This document shows positions 21,407-32,586 of a stretch of DNA of 64,000 nucleotides, in pieces (the stretch's first letter is position 1; every line of letters starts with the position of its first letter). Position numbers and translations under genes: made by a program. The stretch spans positions 310,001 to 374,000 of the forward strand of contig JAHGAU010000003.1 in NCBI GenBank assembly GCA_019925105.1, written 5' to 3'. The stretch is from Niebla homalea. Its lineage: Eukaryota > Ascomycota > Lecanoromycetes > Lecanorales > Ramalinaceae. The notes below the pieces were generated by a model that ran no database searches, had not been told where the DNA came from, and saw only the letters and a list, made by a program, of their open reading frames with translations.

Positions 21407-24400
21407 TCAGCTCCATCCAAACACCTCCGCTATGCTAGCCGTGTTAATCCCAAATGCAACAAGCGCCACCAAAGTCCCAACCAAATCTACAATCATAAGG
21501 ACTGCAGCTGCAGTCATGAAGCGAGGATTGAAAATTCGAAATAACATAAGATGTCTCCTCAGATGCCCTGCCCACATGATGGTTGCAACGTTGATCGTCG
21601 CATGGTAAAGTAGGAAGGTAGCTAGTGCAGTGGTAACGTCGCCCAGTAACCCTGGTCGCCTTGAAGGTCGTTTCCACAGACAAATGAGCGGTACGGCAGC
21701 CGCGGTGAGTATCTGGGCTCCAAAGGTGTTGAGTACGACGAGTATAGGAGAGAAGGGGTATGTGATGGTAGTAAGAGGAATAAAGGCGGACTCCCACTGG
21801 ATACTCGAAAGTGTCGCTTGATGACCGGTCTTGAAGAAATGCAGGTTGCCCAAGGCTGCCAGAACGATAGGTCCAATGGCGCTTCGAGATAGCTTGTTGG
21901 CGTGCAGGATCTCTGCCAAGGCGATGGTTTGAATGGACAAAATTGCCAGAGCACCATTACCCATTGGTTTCTGAAGGAGGCTGAGGCCGAGCAGTATGTT
22001 GGCGACGAGCAAGAAGTAACGTGTGCCATGCGCGTTGGAGGATCCGTAAACTTGCACTGACTTTGGGTCCGCAAGTCCTTCATCATACTTTTGCACGACT
22101 TTGATGCTAATACAAGGTTTGGAGTAGATCCACGACGAGGTACCAACGGCCAGCGAGATACCTAGCACCAGCCGTGAGATGACATTCCTTATCGTCTTAA
22201 GTGTGCTTTTGTCCATTTCGAGCCAATCATTATCGTCTGCTGCGTCCAGTACCCAGAAGATAGCATTCGCCAGAAGGCCAAGTCTGAATATTGTACCGAT
22301 CCAAATGGTTGCCACCCCTTCATACGATCTCGTCTGCTTGTAGTATAGCTTGACTATGACGGGCAAGAGCGTCGCACTTATCAGTGGTATCAGGAGCTGC
22401 CAAGGGGCCGAGGTAGAAGATGTGGATGAGGCATAATAGGTCGACCGACAGTAGGGCATTTGCTCCTCCCGACATAACTTGGAAAGCGATGCCACAGATG
22501 TCAAGATAGCAAATGCCATGGATTGAGCAATGCCAGCATATCGCTCCTCTGGTGCTTCCAAACCTGTCGAGGAGATGAGTCCCAAGACCGCGAAAGAGAC
22601 AAGAAAGAACAGAAGGATGTCATCTTCCCAGATTGTATACGAATTAGATGCAAATCCGACAGATTGAAGAACTGTGATGAAGATAGCCAGCCATGCCCAC
22701 AAACTTCGTGGCATTGGGATCGTCTTTCTCTGAGGTATTCGCACAAACGCAATGACAAAACCAAAAATGCTCCCAGAAGCCAGCCCGAGCAGACCAGAGT
22801 TAAGTAAGGACGCTCCAGATCTAAAATATGCAGCTGCCAGGGCCAAGAATGAAACCGCTACTCCTCCTGTGGACATGTACCCAAGATAGGTAGCCGAAGA
22901 TGAATAACCCAACTCGGGCTGGCACCTTGCAAAGAATATTAAGATGACAAGACTACAGAGGAGTATGGAGATGCCTTGTATCATACTTGGTACATCGAAC
23001 CTTGCCCAGAGACCGCGGCATATCTTTAGTGTGCTCTGCTGATAATTCGAAAGTAGCCGGAATACGTCTTCCTGTTCGCTGTCTTTGCTTGATGAGGTGA
23101 GCGATGCCCATGAAATGATTCCAGAGTCCCAGAATTGCTTGGTCGAAGCAAAAGCATCATCATTCAAGCCCCTGGCTTGGGAGTAGGCTTTTTGATATCT
23201 GTGGATTTGGGCGGCTGCCAAGGCGTTGACAGTAGCTAGGTTGCCCCAGTCGGGCTTCCCCGGGCTCACAAAAGCTTCGGCAATGGGACCACCTAGATTG
23301 TTGTACGGTATCGGCATTCCAAGTAAAAGGGACAAGGTCGGCACTAGGTCAATCTGACCTACTGGCCGTACCTTTGCAGTCCTTGGCGGAGTCCTTTCCC
23401 CATTGTGTCCTCGGCCGAAGACGCCTTTCTTGGAATACATCCATAGAGCTGCCTCAATTTCATCATCTGATTCCCCTCCGTGGTCACCTTTGATGTCCAT
23501 GCCGTGATCGCCCATGACGACAAGGAGCGTGTCCTGATCTAGTCTGTCGATGATGTCCCTGATTACAGCATCCATCTCTTGTAACTTGCCATTGGTGGCT
23601 GGATGATCGGGCCCATACCGATGACCAGCATGGTCAACGCCGAGATAGTGGCCGAAGATGACATCCCATTTGGGCGTTTGGTCAGGAGCCAAGAGTGGCA
23701 TCAAATGTTCAGTGACCCCGTTATCTACGGTAAAGAGGTCCCACACGTTGAAGGAATCATAGGCGCGGGTAAGGTTTGCATCAAAATAGCCTGGGAAAAG
23801 CGAGTGCCAGGTATCATCCCCCAGGTGGACCAAGTTCCGGCCAGCATTCCTCAATTGTGCGACGAGGTTGTCCTCTTCAATGGCTGTCCCAGCGAAGTTT
23901 GACCCAGCATCAACGAAGGTGGGTAAAGTGCCGGTGGTCAAGCCTTTCAGCCGTTGAAGGGTGGCTGTCGGAGGATCGGCGATGAAAGGCAGGAGAAAGG
24001 CACGCTCGGGGGTAATCGTGGCGGTCTCATGGAGGACGTGCAAAGCATTATGAAAGTGATGGGTCGAGCCATTTTGAGGGACAGTGAAGTCATATCTGAG
24101 GGCGTCTATTATTATTACAACTGCCTTCTCGAATGTCTGCGGATGCCAGCATCCTGTCTCGTGTGGGGGTACCTCAATTGGAGGAGAGGCGCATTCGGAG
24201 GCTTGGTCGAGAACGAGGCGTGTGAGCAGGAAACCCTTGGTGAAGAAGTATATACCGAGGCCATGAAGAAGGCTATGGAGAGATTAACTTCGCTAGTCCT
24301 CATAGATAGGAGACCACTCACGTGAGCAAAAGAAAAAAGGTGACAACGAGAGACAACGAGGCCTTGAAACGTATGCTACTTTGCTTGTTGGCCCTGGCGA

Positions 24401-24461
24401 GCTGATCGGAGGGAATCTGTTTAGCTCTAGAGGCATTGAACTGCTTCGTTATGTCCTCCAT
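21407..24461 (-). CDS. gpi13: GPI ethanolamine phosphate transferase 3 (PIG-O/Gpi13)
   Basis: Exons 24322-24461 and 21407-24272 (one 49-nt intron) give 1,001 aa, normal for the family. An N-terminal membrane anchor (SLSLVVTFFLLLT) is followed by a luminal alkaline-phosphatase-fold domain: VVIIIDALRYDF, LKGLTTGTLPTFVDAGSNF, FGHYLGVDHAGHRYGP and VVMGDHGMDIKGDHGG, which carry the metal ligands. From about residue 430 on there are many hydrophobic segments, the usual multi-spanning C-terminal half. The enzyme transfers ethanolamine phosphate from phosphatidylethanolamine to the third mannose of the GPI precursor in the ER, the bridge to which proteins are attached. The CFEM protein at 40.9 kb is a likely recipient of such anchors. 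The start at 24461 gives the N-terminal anchor in frame. Confidence 0.93.
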
Positions 24462-25100
24462 GAGTCTCAATGATCCATGAAGTAAACATAACAGAACCTT
24501 GCCTCAGTGATCATGTTGCGCCATCGTGATTCAAGGGTCAATGGCATGAACATTAGTAGAGGTTGACCAAGGGGACATCGTCCTGCGGGTTTTTCTTCTT
24601 TTGCTTTTTCTCTTGGCGTGGACCTTTGAGCATCGTGCGTAGGTTTCATACCGCCAACAACATGATCCATCCCACCAAGCCCACATCCCTTAGGTTTTCC
24701 CTCCTTTAATAGTTGCTTATAGTGAGTTTCCACAATTTCAGGACTCCAGATGGCACGTTAGTCATGTACTGAATACGATGCACGGCACGAAAAGGCTCGA
24801 GAGTCGAGATCCATCAAGATGGTGCAGTAGATCTTTCCTTCCGAGGCGTCTATCCTGATTCGTCCTCCAAAAACATCCTGATCCAGGTTGATGCAAATCG
24901 CAATGGGGGCCACGGGTCGCGTCGTTGTTCGTGCATATCACATACCTTATGAAACTGCGGCTGAATGTGCCAATTTCCCTGAACCATGGTCGTTGAAATT
25001 TATGATGTTCTTGTAACAGGTTTGGCCAACCCTCTTCCTCTTTACCCTTCTTCTGTATGACTCAAGCAAGAATGGTCGAATATCGCAGCAGTATGTGAGC
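24462..25100. other. divergent intergenic region between gpi13 and the DUF6536 gene
   Basis: No supported gene. A minus-strand frame at 24467-24733 has no recognisable features. The region should hold both 5' ends of the divergent pair. Confidence 0.5.
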
Positions 25101-27296
25101 ATGCCTCCTGAGGTATGCCTTCCTACGTCTGGCGAGTCACCGTTGCCCCAGACATCAAGAATGATCGTTTCCACTTTGCGCACCACCACTGCGAAATGTC
25201 TGCACAAGACACAACATGTGCAGAATGTGGAGGCGCTTGTTCGCACTGATTCCTGTGCGGACAAGTGCTTACCAAAACCACCGAGTCGGATGCATTCTTT
25301 CCATTATGGACTTGCCTTTCTGGCCCATCGCACTGAAAATTTGACCGGAAAGACCCAAGGCTATCACTTTGGTGCCTCATTCTCGGCCGCCGTAACGGCC
25401 ATTGTCCTTGTTTCGAACCTCATCATATTCGCTTACGAGGCTAGTCAGAATGGGGGCTCCTTTGGCGTTACTCTGATTCAGAAGGGTAATTGCGACAACA
25501 CCAAAAATCTCGGGACATGGCTGCACTTGATCATCAATGTACTGAGTACCGCTTTGCTGGGTTGCAGCAACTACACAATGCAATGTCTCGCATCACCCAC
25601 CAGGAAGGAAATCAACAAAGCCCACCAACAAGGCACCTGGATGGAGATTGGTGTTCCAAGTCTTTCGAACCTTGGCAGAATCTCCAAGCAACGACTCGCT
25701 CTCTGGCTTTTCCTGGGCTTGTCTTCCATTCCTTTGCATCTGTTGTACAATAGTGTCGTTTTCACAACCCTTGCCTCGCGCGAGTATTCGGCGTATATTG
25801 TCACCCAAGGTTTCCTGGATGGGGCTCCATACGATTCCAATAAAACCTCGATAGAAGGACTGTCGACTGTATACTCGATGATGCCCCCGGACGATACAGA
25901 TAGTCGACTCAACGACCTTTTGGCGAATGCAAATGAACTACAAAGGATGGAGAATAAGGCCTGTCTCAGTGCCTACTCCCAAGACATCATATCTAAATAC
26001 GGAGATGTCCTGCTCGTCAGTTCTCAGAACGGTGCAAACAACTCTATCTTGGAGATGTTTCCGGACAACAGCGGGGGCTTTGCTGGCAGTGGATCTGATT
26101 GGGCAAAACGCCGAACGCACACTTCCAAGGGGGGCAAGCAGTGGAGTGTGGATGGTAGAGACATACTATATTGTCTAGCTCAAACGGAGGATGAGCATTG
26201 CAAATTGCAGTTCTCTGTTACCATGATGTTCGTGGTGATCGTTTGCAACGTTGTGAAAGTCGTGTGCATGCTATGGATTGCTAAGCAACGTGATGACTTG
26301 GAGCCATTGACCACGGTCGGAGATGCTGTTGCCTCCTTTCTTGACCAACCGGAGAAGGTGACAAAGGGCCACTGCCTGGCGAATTGTAAGACCTTCACGA
26401 CCGCTCGTAGCTGGAACGAAACAGCCACACGCTACAGACCTAAAAAGGGAGTTTCGCGCTGGTTCACAGCTGTTGGCCTTGGGAGATGGATTGCCACGAA
26501 TAGTGTCTGCCTCCTGACGTTATGTTCGGTACTATCTCTGCTTTTTCTTGGACTAAGCAGCTCAGGCTTGACTGGGCAGACCAGCATTTCGGCTCTATGG
26601 AGTCAAGGCTTCGGCACAGTCACGTCGACACAAATTATTGATTCTTACGCTCTCGGCTCGACCAGTCTGATCGCTATGGTGCTCCTCTCGAATTGCCCCC
26701 AACTTCTGCTTTCGGGGATCTATATATCCTTCAACTGCCTCATGACCTATATGCTGGTCGGCCGGGAATGGGACAACTACTCTTTAGAAAGGAAGCCCTT
26801 GCGCGTGACGTCTCCGAAAGGACAGCAATGCTCTACCTACTACCTACAGCTACCCTACCGTTACGCCGTTCCTCTCCTCATCATGTCCGGTCTGTTGCAC
26901 TGGCTCGTATCTCAATCGATCTTCCTCGCCGCCGTCGATGTGTACGACCATTATGGGGTCTTACTAGCTGACGAATCTCTATCCACCTGTGGATACTCCT
27001 GTATCTCAATCATTTTCGTCCTGATATTCGGAAGCTTGGTGCCAATAAGCGTCTTCGCCATCTCATGGCAGAAATATAAAGGTTTAATACCCTTTGCCGG
27101 CTGCAACAGCGCTGCCATTGCTGCTGCGTGCCACCCGCCCGAATTCGAGAAAAGCACTTCCACCTTACCGGTCAAGTGGGGAGATGTTGGCGGTCGGAGC
27201 TATGACTATGCGAGTGGTCAAAAGGGCATAATACGGCATTGTTCGTTTTCAAGCGGCGAAGTCAATCCCCCTGTGGAGGGCGAATTATACTCGTAG
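25101..27296 (+). CDS. DUF6536-family multi-spanning membrane protein
   Basis: An intron-free reading frame of about 731 aa if the ATG at 25101 is used; starts at 25161 or 25290 would be shorter. Residues about 90-240 carry the fungal DUF6536 signature: GYHFGASF, LHLIINVLSTALLGCSNYTMQCLASPTR, AHQQGTWMEIGVPS, and LWLFLGLSSIPLHLLYNSVVF. About seven or eight hydrophobic segments are spread over the protein (near 95-120, 145-170, 205-230, 375-395, 475-500, 520-560, 600-625 and 645-670 by eye). A soluble loop of about 130 residues lies between the N- and C-terminal membrane blocks. The family is common in Pezizomycotina and has no established biochemical role that I know of. Location in a cellular membrane is inferred. 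Confidence 0.82.
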   Translation: MPPEVCLPTSGESPLPQTSRMIVSTLRTTTAKCLHKTQHVQNVEALVRTDSCADKCLPKPPSRMHSFHYGLAFLAHRTENLTGKTQGYHFGASFSAAVTAIVLVSNLIIFAYEASQNGGSFGVTLIQKGNCDNTKNLGTWLHLIINVLSTALLGCSNYTMQCLASPTRKEINKAHQQGTWMEIGVPSLSNLGRISKQRLALWLFLGLSSIPLHLLYNSVVFTTLASREYSAYIVTQGFLDGAPYDSNKTSIEGLSTVYSMMPPDDTDSRLNDLLANANELQRMENKACLSAYSQDIISKYGDVLLVSSQNGANNSILEMFPDNSGGFAGSGSDWAKRRTHTSKGGKQWSVDGRDILYCLAQTEDEHCKLQFSVTMMFVVIVCNVVKVVCMLWIAKQRDDLEPLTTVGDAVASFLDQPEKVTKGHCLANCKTFTTARSWNETATRYRPKKGVSRWFTAVGLGRWIATNSVCLLTLCSVLSLLFLGLSSSGLTGQTSISALWSQGFGTVTSTQIIDSYALGSTSLIAMVLLSNCPQLLLSGIYISFNCLMTYMLVGREWDNYSLERKPLRVTSPKGQQCSTYYLQLPYRYAVPLLIMSGLLHWLVSQSIFLAAVDVYDHYGVLLADESLSTCGYSCISIIFVLIFGSLVPISVFAISWQKYKGLIPFAGCNSAAIAAACHPPEFEKSTSTLPVKWGDVGGRSYDYASGQKGIIRHCSFSSGEVNPPVEGELYS

Positions 27297-27865
27297 ATAA
27301 TTTATTTTTCAATACCAACATCGCAGACTTCCGTTACTCAAACGTTGAATTTTCCTGAACTGGTGATGTCCATGAGCTGCTTGGCTCTACGACCGTAGTG
27401 AATAATGGGACAATGGCACTCCTACATTACCTCTGAACTTGCAACTTGCAACTTTGCTCGAATGTAACGATCCAAGCCATCTCATTATTTGAATCTTAAT
27501 ATACGATATCCTGCAAAGGGTCATAACGTGGCAAAAAGTCTTCGACACGAGCAGCCTGGATTCAATTTTCGAATGTTTTCGATCAATTGTTTAGGATTCT
27601 ATTTAACCACGTTTCAACCTGCGGATGAAGTCTAGAAACGGGTCGTTAAAGGGCAAAAGGCGCCCCCTTTTTAACGCCAGAGGAGCGGGTTGTCCAAGCT
27701 GGTCTTAGCGTGGTCATGAAGGAACACAGCCGGGTAACGGAGGTGAAATATTTTTCTGCCAGATCATCGTCATCGTTGGGCCCATTGCCATCTCACTTAT
27801 GTGGTGAAGCTCAAGCAATCCTGCTCTAATCTGACCAACAACAGCTGGTCTGATGTTCTGCGATC
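27297..27865. other. intergenic region upstream of the glucosidase I gene
   Basis: No gene is seen. It holds the 3' end of the DUF6536 gene and the promoter of the glucosidase gene. A pyrimidine/purine-mixed block with CGCCCCC (about 27660-27690) is present, but no recognised site. Confidence 0.45.
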
Positions 27866-30664
27866 ATGGTACAGCTCTGGCGCTTCCTAGCGCTACTCAC
27901 ATTCCTTCATTCGTCTCCAATTGCCTTCGCAGATAATGCGCAAGAGGTCCTTTCAGACACGGCGAAGCAATCAAATGCATCGCTGTTATGGGGCCCTTAC
28001 CGACCGAACTTGTACTTTGGAGTGCGCCCCAGGATCCCGCGGAGTCTGATGACAGGCCTGGTCTGGTCCCGGGTTGATAGCTATGAAGGATTGCAAGAGA
28101 GTGGGTATGCCCCCAACACCAGAACCAATTGACAACGCCTTTCTCCAATTGAACACTAATGGCTGAAATGTATTTGAACATAGGATTTCGTCACACGTGT
28201 GAGCAACATGAAGGCATGGCCGGCTATGGATGGGACGAATACGATGTTCGCCATGGAGGGCGCCAAACCATCCACGATGCGGGGAACAGCATAGACATTA
28301 CAACCGAATTCGTGAAGATACCCGGCGGTGATCATGGCGGTAGCTGGGGCGTCAGAATTAAGGGCACGCCGAGAGAAGATGCGCCAGATCGTCTCATCAG
28401 TACCGTCATGTTCTATGCGGGGATTGAGGGGGTTGGGAGTTTGGAGGTCCAGAATGCTCCTGACGAGCTGGGCATTGAGGGCGATGTGAATCTGGGCGGA
28501 TCAAGCAATGAACTTGGGGAGTTTGGTATAAGGATTGCGGAGAGTGCGGAGAATCGACATCCGCCCAAGATACATCCGAGCTATGATAGCAAGCCGTTGG
28601 ATCGGACAATAGTTTCAAGTGCGCAGGTGCCGGAGGGGAGCTTGTGGCAGGCCAAGTGTGAGTCGCTCCCTCTCGTGTTGCGGCACGTGCGAATCTCGTC
28701 TGACAGGCATTTTTGCGTTTCAAAGCTGTCATCTTCCAAAAGATGAAAGCCGAGATTGACGCCTATATTGAAGAGTACGGCCAGGACAATGCGCCACCTC
28801 CATGGTCTACCTTCACTCTTCCGAATGACGTTCAGCAAGGCAACTTCCACATGATCCAGAAGGTCTTCGATGGAGCTTTTGAGGTAAATAGTGACGGACA
28901 ATGTGGAAAGGGGTAATAGCTGATTTGTCTATCCAGTTTGATGTCATTTACTCATCAAGCTCGGCACCGTCACCCGTAACGTGTGAGTGCATTCCATTGT
29001 CTTCCGTCTACCTATGGAGGACGATCAATGCTCATTGGCAACAGCGGAGTCCTTGAGCAGCGCCATTGACCAGACCAACTCAATCTTCTCGGATCGCTTC
29101 TCGAAGCTGTTACGGCCAAAAGCCCCATTCAACATACCAAAGTACCAACCCTTTGCAAAGGCAATGTTTTCGAACCTGATTGGCGGCATTGGCTATTTTT
29201 TTGGAGACTCTGTTGTCGACAGGTCTTATGCACCTGAGTACGATGAGGAGAACGAGGGTTTCTGGGAGGAGACTGCCGCCGCTAAAGCACAACAAGGAGA
29301 CGTCAAGGTCGAGGGACCATCTGAGCTTTTCACCAGCATTCCCTCGCGCCCATTCTTCCCTCGAGGGTTTCTGTGGGATGAAGGTTTCCATCTCATTCCG
29401 ATTGCAGACTGGGACATGGATGTCACGTGAGCAAAACATCCAGTCGTTGATCAAACCGTGCATACTAATGCATAGTAGTCTTGAGATCGTTCAGAGCTGG
29501 TTCAATCTCGTGGATGAAGATGGTTGGATTGGTCGAGAGCAGATCCTAGGAGCAGAAGCCCGTAGTAAAGTCCCCCAAGAATTCACCATCCAGTATCCAC
29601 ACTACGCAAATCCACCAACCCTCTTCCTAATCTTCGAATCCCTCATTGACAAGATCCACTCGAAATCCGCCACTCCATCCACTAAGGACTCGCTCGACTC
29701 AATCCGCAACGCACACATCGAAAACACCGACAATGCCCTTACCTACCTCAGATCCCTCTATCCCCTCCTCAAACGCCATTTCTCCTGGTTCCGTAAAACT
29801 CAGCGCGGCGACATCAAATCCTACGATCGCGTCGCCTACTCCACCAAAGAAGCCTACCGCTGGCGCGGCCGCACCGAACGCCACGTCCTCACCTCCGGGC
29901 TCGACGACTATCCCCGCCCGCAGCCCCCGCACCCAGGCGAGTTGCACACCGACCTGATCAGCTGGATGGGGATGATGACCCGCTCCATGAAACGCATCGC
30001 CGCGTTCATCGGCGAAGACGAGGACGCCAGGGAATATTCCGGGTATGAAACCGCCATCATCCGCAACATCGATGATCTACATTGGAACGAGAAACATCAG
30101 ACGTATTGCGATGCCACGATCGATGATTACGAGGAAAGCATGCATGTCTGCCACAAGGGCTACATCTCCATCTTCCCCTTCATGACCGGACTCATCCCGC
30201 CCGACAGCCCGCGCTTGAAAGCCGTGCTGGACCTGATCGCCGACCCGGCGGAATTGTGGAGCGACTTCGGCATCCGCAGCTTATCCCTCAACGACAAGAA
30301 TTACGGCACCGGCGAGAATTACTGGAGGAGTCCCGTGTGGATGAACATGAATTACCTCGTCGTCAAAGCGTTGTATGACGTTGCCTCCGCACCACCACCA
30401 CCTACCACCAGTGGGGCCAAGAGCAAGAATCCACATAAGCAGCAGGCGACGCGGATGTATCGACAGCTCCGCAAGAACCTGGTCGAGAATGTGTTCCGCG
30501 AGTGGGAACGCACCGGGTTCGCGTGGGAGCAGTACAACCCCGAGACGGGGGAGGGGCAGCGCACGCAGCATTTCACCGGCTGGACGAGCTTGGTGGTGAA
30601 GATGATGAATATGCCGGATCTGGATGGTGGTGACAAAGTAGAGGGGGGGCATGAGGAGCTGTAA
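27866..30664 (+). CDS. gls1: mannosyl-oligosaccharide glucosidase (glucosidase I, GH63)
   Basis: Exons 27866-28100, 28184-28657, 28726-28883, 28937-28982, 29045-29426 and 29479-30664 give 826 aa, normal for Cwh41/Gls1. A hydrophobic signal or anchor (LWRFLALLTFLHSSPIAFA) leads. Family blocks are LLWGPYRPNLYFGVRPR, FRHTCEQHEGMAGYGWDEYD (whose first F follows intron 1), FFPRGFLWDEGFHLIPIADWD, WIGREQILGAEARSKVP, YPHYANPPTLFL, and near the C-terminus NYGTGENYWRSPVWMNMNYL. The enzyme works in the ER lumen and trims the outermost alpha-1,2-glucose from the Glc3Man9GlcNAc2 N-glycan, the first step of glycoprotein processing and quality control. The exon 6 start may be 29476 instead (adds one Ser). 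From about 29600 on, codons end in C or G much more often than in the first exons. Confidence 0.93.
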
Positions 30665-30887
30665 AGAAAAACAACAACAGGAAAAATTTAGGGAGCCAAC
30701 TACCTTGTATAGTATAGTATAGTCTGAAAGGATAAACTGTAGGATCAATGGATGATGAGCACGAGAAGCGCGGCAGCTGCATCAGTTGAAGACATTATCC
30801 TCCCAGGACTTAAACTTCATCCATTCATTCATCCACATTAACCCAGCCCATCACGCTCTTACGACACCCACCACCCCCTCACCCCCT

Positions 30888-32220
30888 TCACCGCCGCCCT
30901 TGCCACCCACTCAACCCTTTCGTAGCATAGCTCCCGTGCGTTGGCCCTCCATCCCCCTGCCCTTGCCCCGCACCCCCCACACCCATCCGCTGACTCCCCA
31001 TCCGCGCCCTCAACCTCTCCCTCCCACTCGCCGCTCCCCCTCCTCCTCCTCCTGCTGCTGGCTGAGCGGGCCCGCCATCATCCCTTCCATACCTCGACGG
31101 AGAGTGGTTCTGCTGCTGCCCATTATTCTGATACGAGCCGGCGCGCTGACTCGGCAGCGGGCGCGCTTGCACCCCTGCCCCTCCCCCTGCCGTGGTGGGG
31201 GTGGACTGCTGCCCGCGGCGACCGGCACCAGCTGTGAGGGCCGTGCGTCGCAAACTGCTGCTGCCGCCACCCGCCTCGGCCTGCTGCGGGGGGGCATTGT
31301 TGTTGGCGGATCCGGGGGGGTCGTTATTATTGGTGGTGGTGGTGGTGGCCCAGATGTCACCGAGGCCCCCCCCGCCACCACCACTGGCGGAGGAGCGGGA
31401 GCCGGTGCGGGCGTTGTCCGTTGAGGTGGAGGTGGTGGTTAGGGAGCTAGGGGTGGGATGTTAGCGTGTGCGTTTATTTTCTTGGGGGGATGGGGAAGGG
31501 GGATTGGAGGTGAGGGGAGGAGAGGCGAGGGGAGGGGGGAGTGGTGTACCGTAACGAGCCGAGGGGCCGGGATGTGGTATAAGCCTGCCTCTCCTGATTC
31601 CGTGCTGCTTCCTTGGGATCCTGTGGTGCGGCCAGCCACGTGGGCTCCGATGTCAGCACACTTCCGATGTCCGCCAATGAATGACATTGGGTTGGGGGGG
31701 GGGATAACGCCGCTCCGAGCTAGGCCTGGTTTCTGCTCTTCCCCGCGCCCTGACCCCATGGTTGGCGCTGTTGATGTTGTGACAGCCGCGGGCGGTGCGC
31801 ACAGTGGCCAATAGAGCGAAGAAGAACAAGAAGCCCAGGGGAGAGGGTAAATGGAATTGAGACGATGGGAGGGGGGGCAAGACGTACCGGTGGCAGCCAT
31901 GCCGGCAAAGGCAGACGTTTCTCGGTATAGTATGCTCGTAGCACGCGGGAAAGGTGGGTGCTGTCCGGGTGATCGACGTTCTAGTATTCTCATTGGACTT
32001 CGTCAGTCTTAGGCATATTAGCTAGTGAAGGGGAATTCGGTGTGGTGTGGTCAGGGAAGGGCCAGAAGTGGGAGGGGAGATTGTGAGGAGGTAAGGGATT
32101 GTAGGTGAGGCGTACGGAATCGTCCTCGGAGCTGTTGGAGAGGATGTTCTTGCGGATGGAGTTGTAGCGGGATGTCGTGGTGGAGAGGAGGGAGTTGAGA
32201 GAGGAGAGGTAGGACGTCAT
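30888..32220 (-). CDS. mso1: Mso1-like protein (Sec1-binding, exocytosis)
   Basis: Exons 32116-32220, 31888-31980, 31550-31620 and 30888-31446 (introns of 135, 267 and 103 nt) give 275 aa. The N-terminus reads MTSYLSSLNSLLSTTTSRYN, and then HLSRVLRAYYTEKRLPLPAWLPP joined by splicing to DPK, which is the conserved Mso1 Sec1-binding block. The C-terminal part is low in complexity and Gly/Pro/Gln-rich, with the motifs GLGDIW, SSSLRR, ARPLPSQRAGSYQ and RERLRARMG that recur in fungal relatives. Mso1 binds the SM protein Sec1 and helps SNARE-mediated fusion of secretory vesicles at the plasma membrane. The gene converges with gls1 (about 220 bp between stop codons). Because the coding sequence is so GC-rich and split, larger antisense frames mask it. 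The exon 2-3 junction is supported by the conserved WLPPDPK. Confidence 0.82.
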
Positions 32221-32586
32221 TGTGCCGGTATGCAGGCCAAGGTGGATGGGGCGTGTGTCATGCAAAGGCTTTTATTATTACATCAATGGATCTAATTCAA
32301 GAGTGAAGTCAATTGGTGAAGGTGATCTGTTGAACTTCTGCAATAAGCGGATGGGTTGTCTTCGTTGATGTTAGAGGGTTCCACGGAGCACAAGGGGAGG
32401 ATTTCCAGCCGTTCCGGGTCAGGTGGGACAGAATTTACAATTAATTCCAGTGTTATCCCATTTACGATCATGCAATGTGAGAGGCTTCCAAGACAGAACG
32501 TTTCATTGCAGACTCCTAGGTCCCACTATGTGCATCACTGGTCAAAAGAGATAACAAATATTCCTCCATCATATCCAATCGATCCG
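32221..32586. other. intergenic region between mso1 and the formate dehydrogenase gene
   Basis: Contains the mso1 promoter and the 3' end of the formate dehydrogenase transcript. No gene is seen. Confidence 0.45.

Noticed and set aside
30786..31424. 212-codon plus-strand frame rich in Pro and Ser
   Set aside because: Antisense of the Gly/Pro-rich last exon of the Mso1-like gene.
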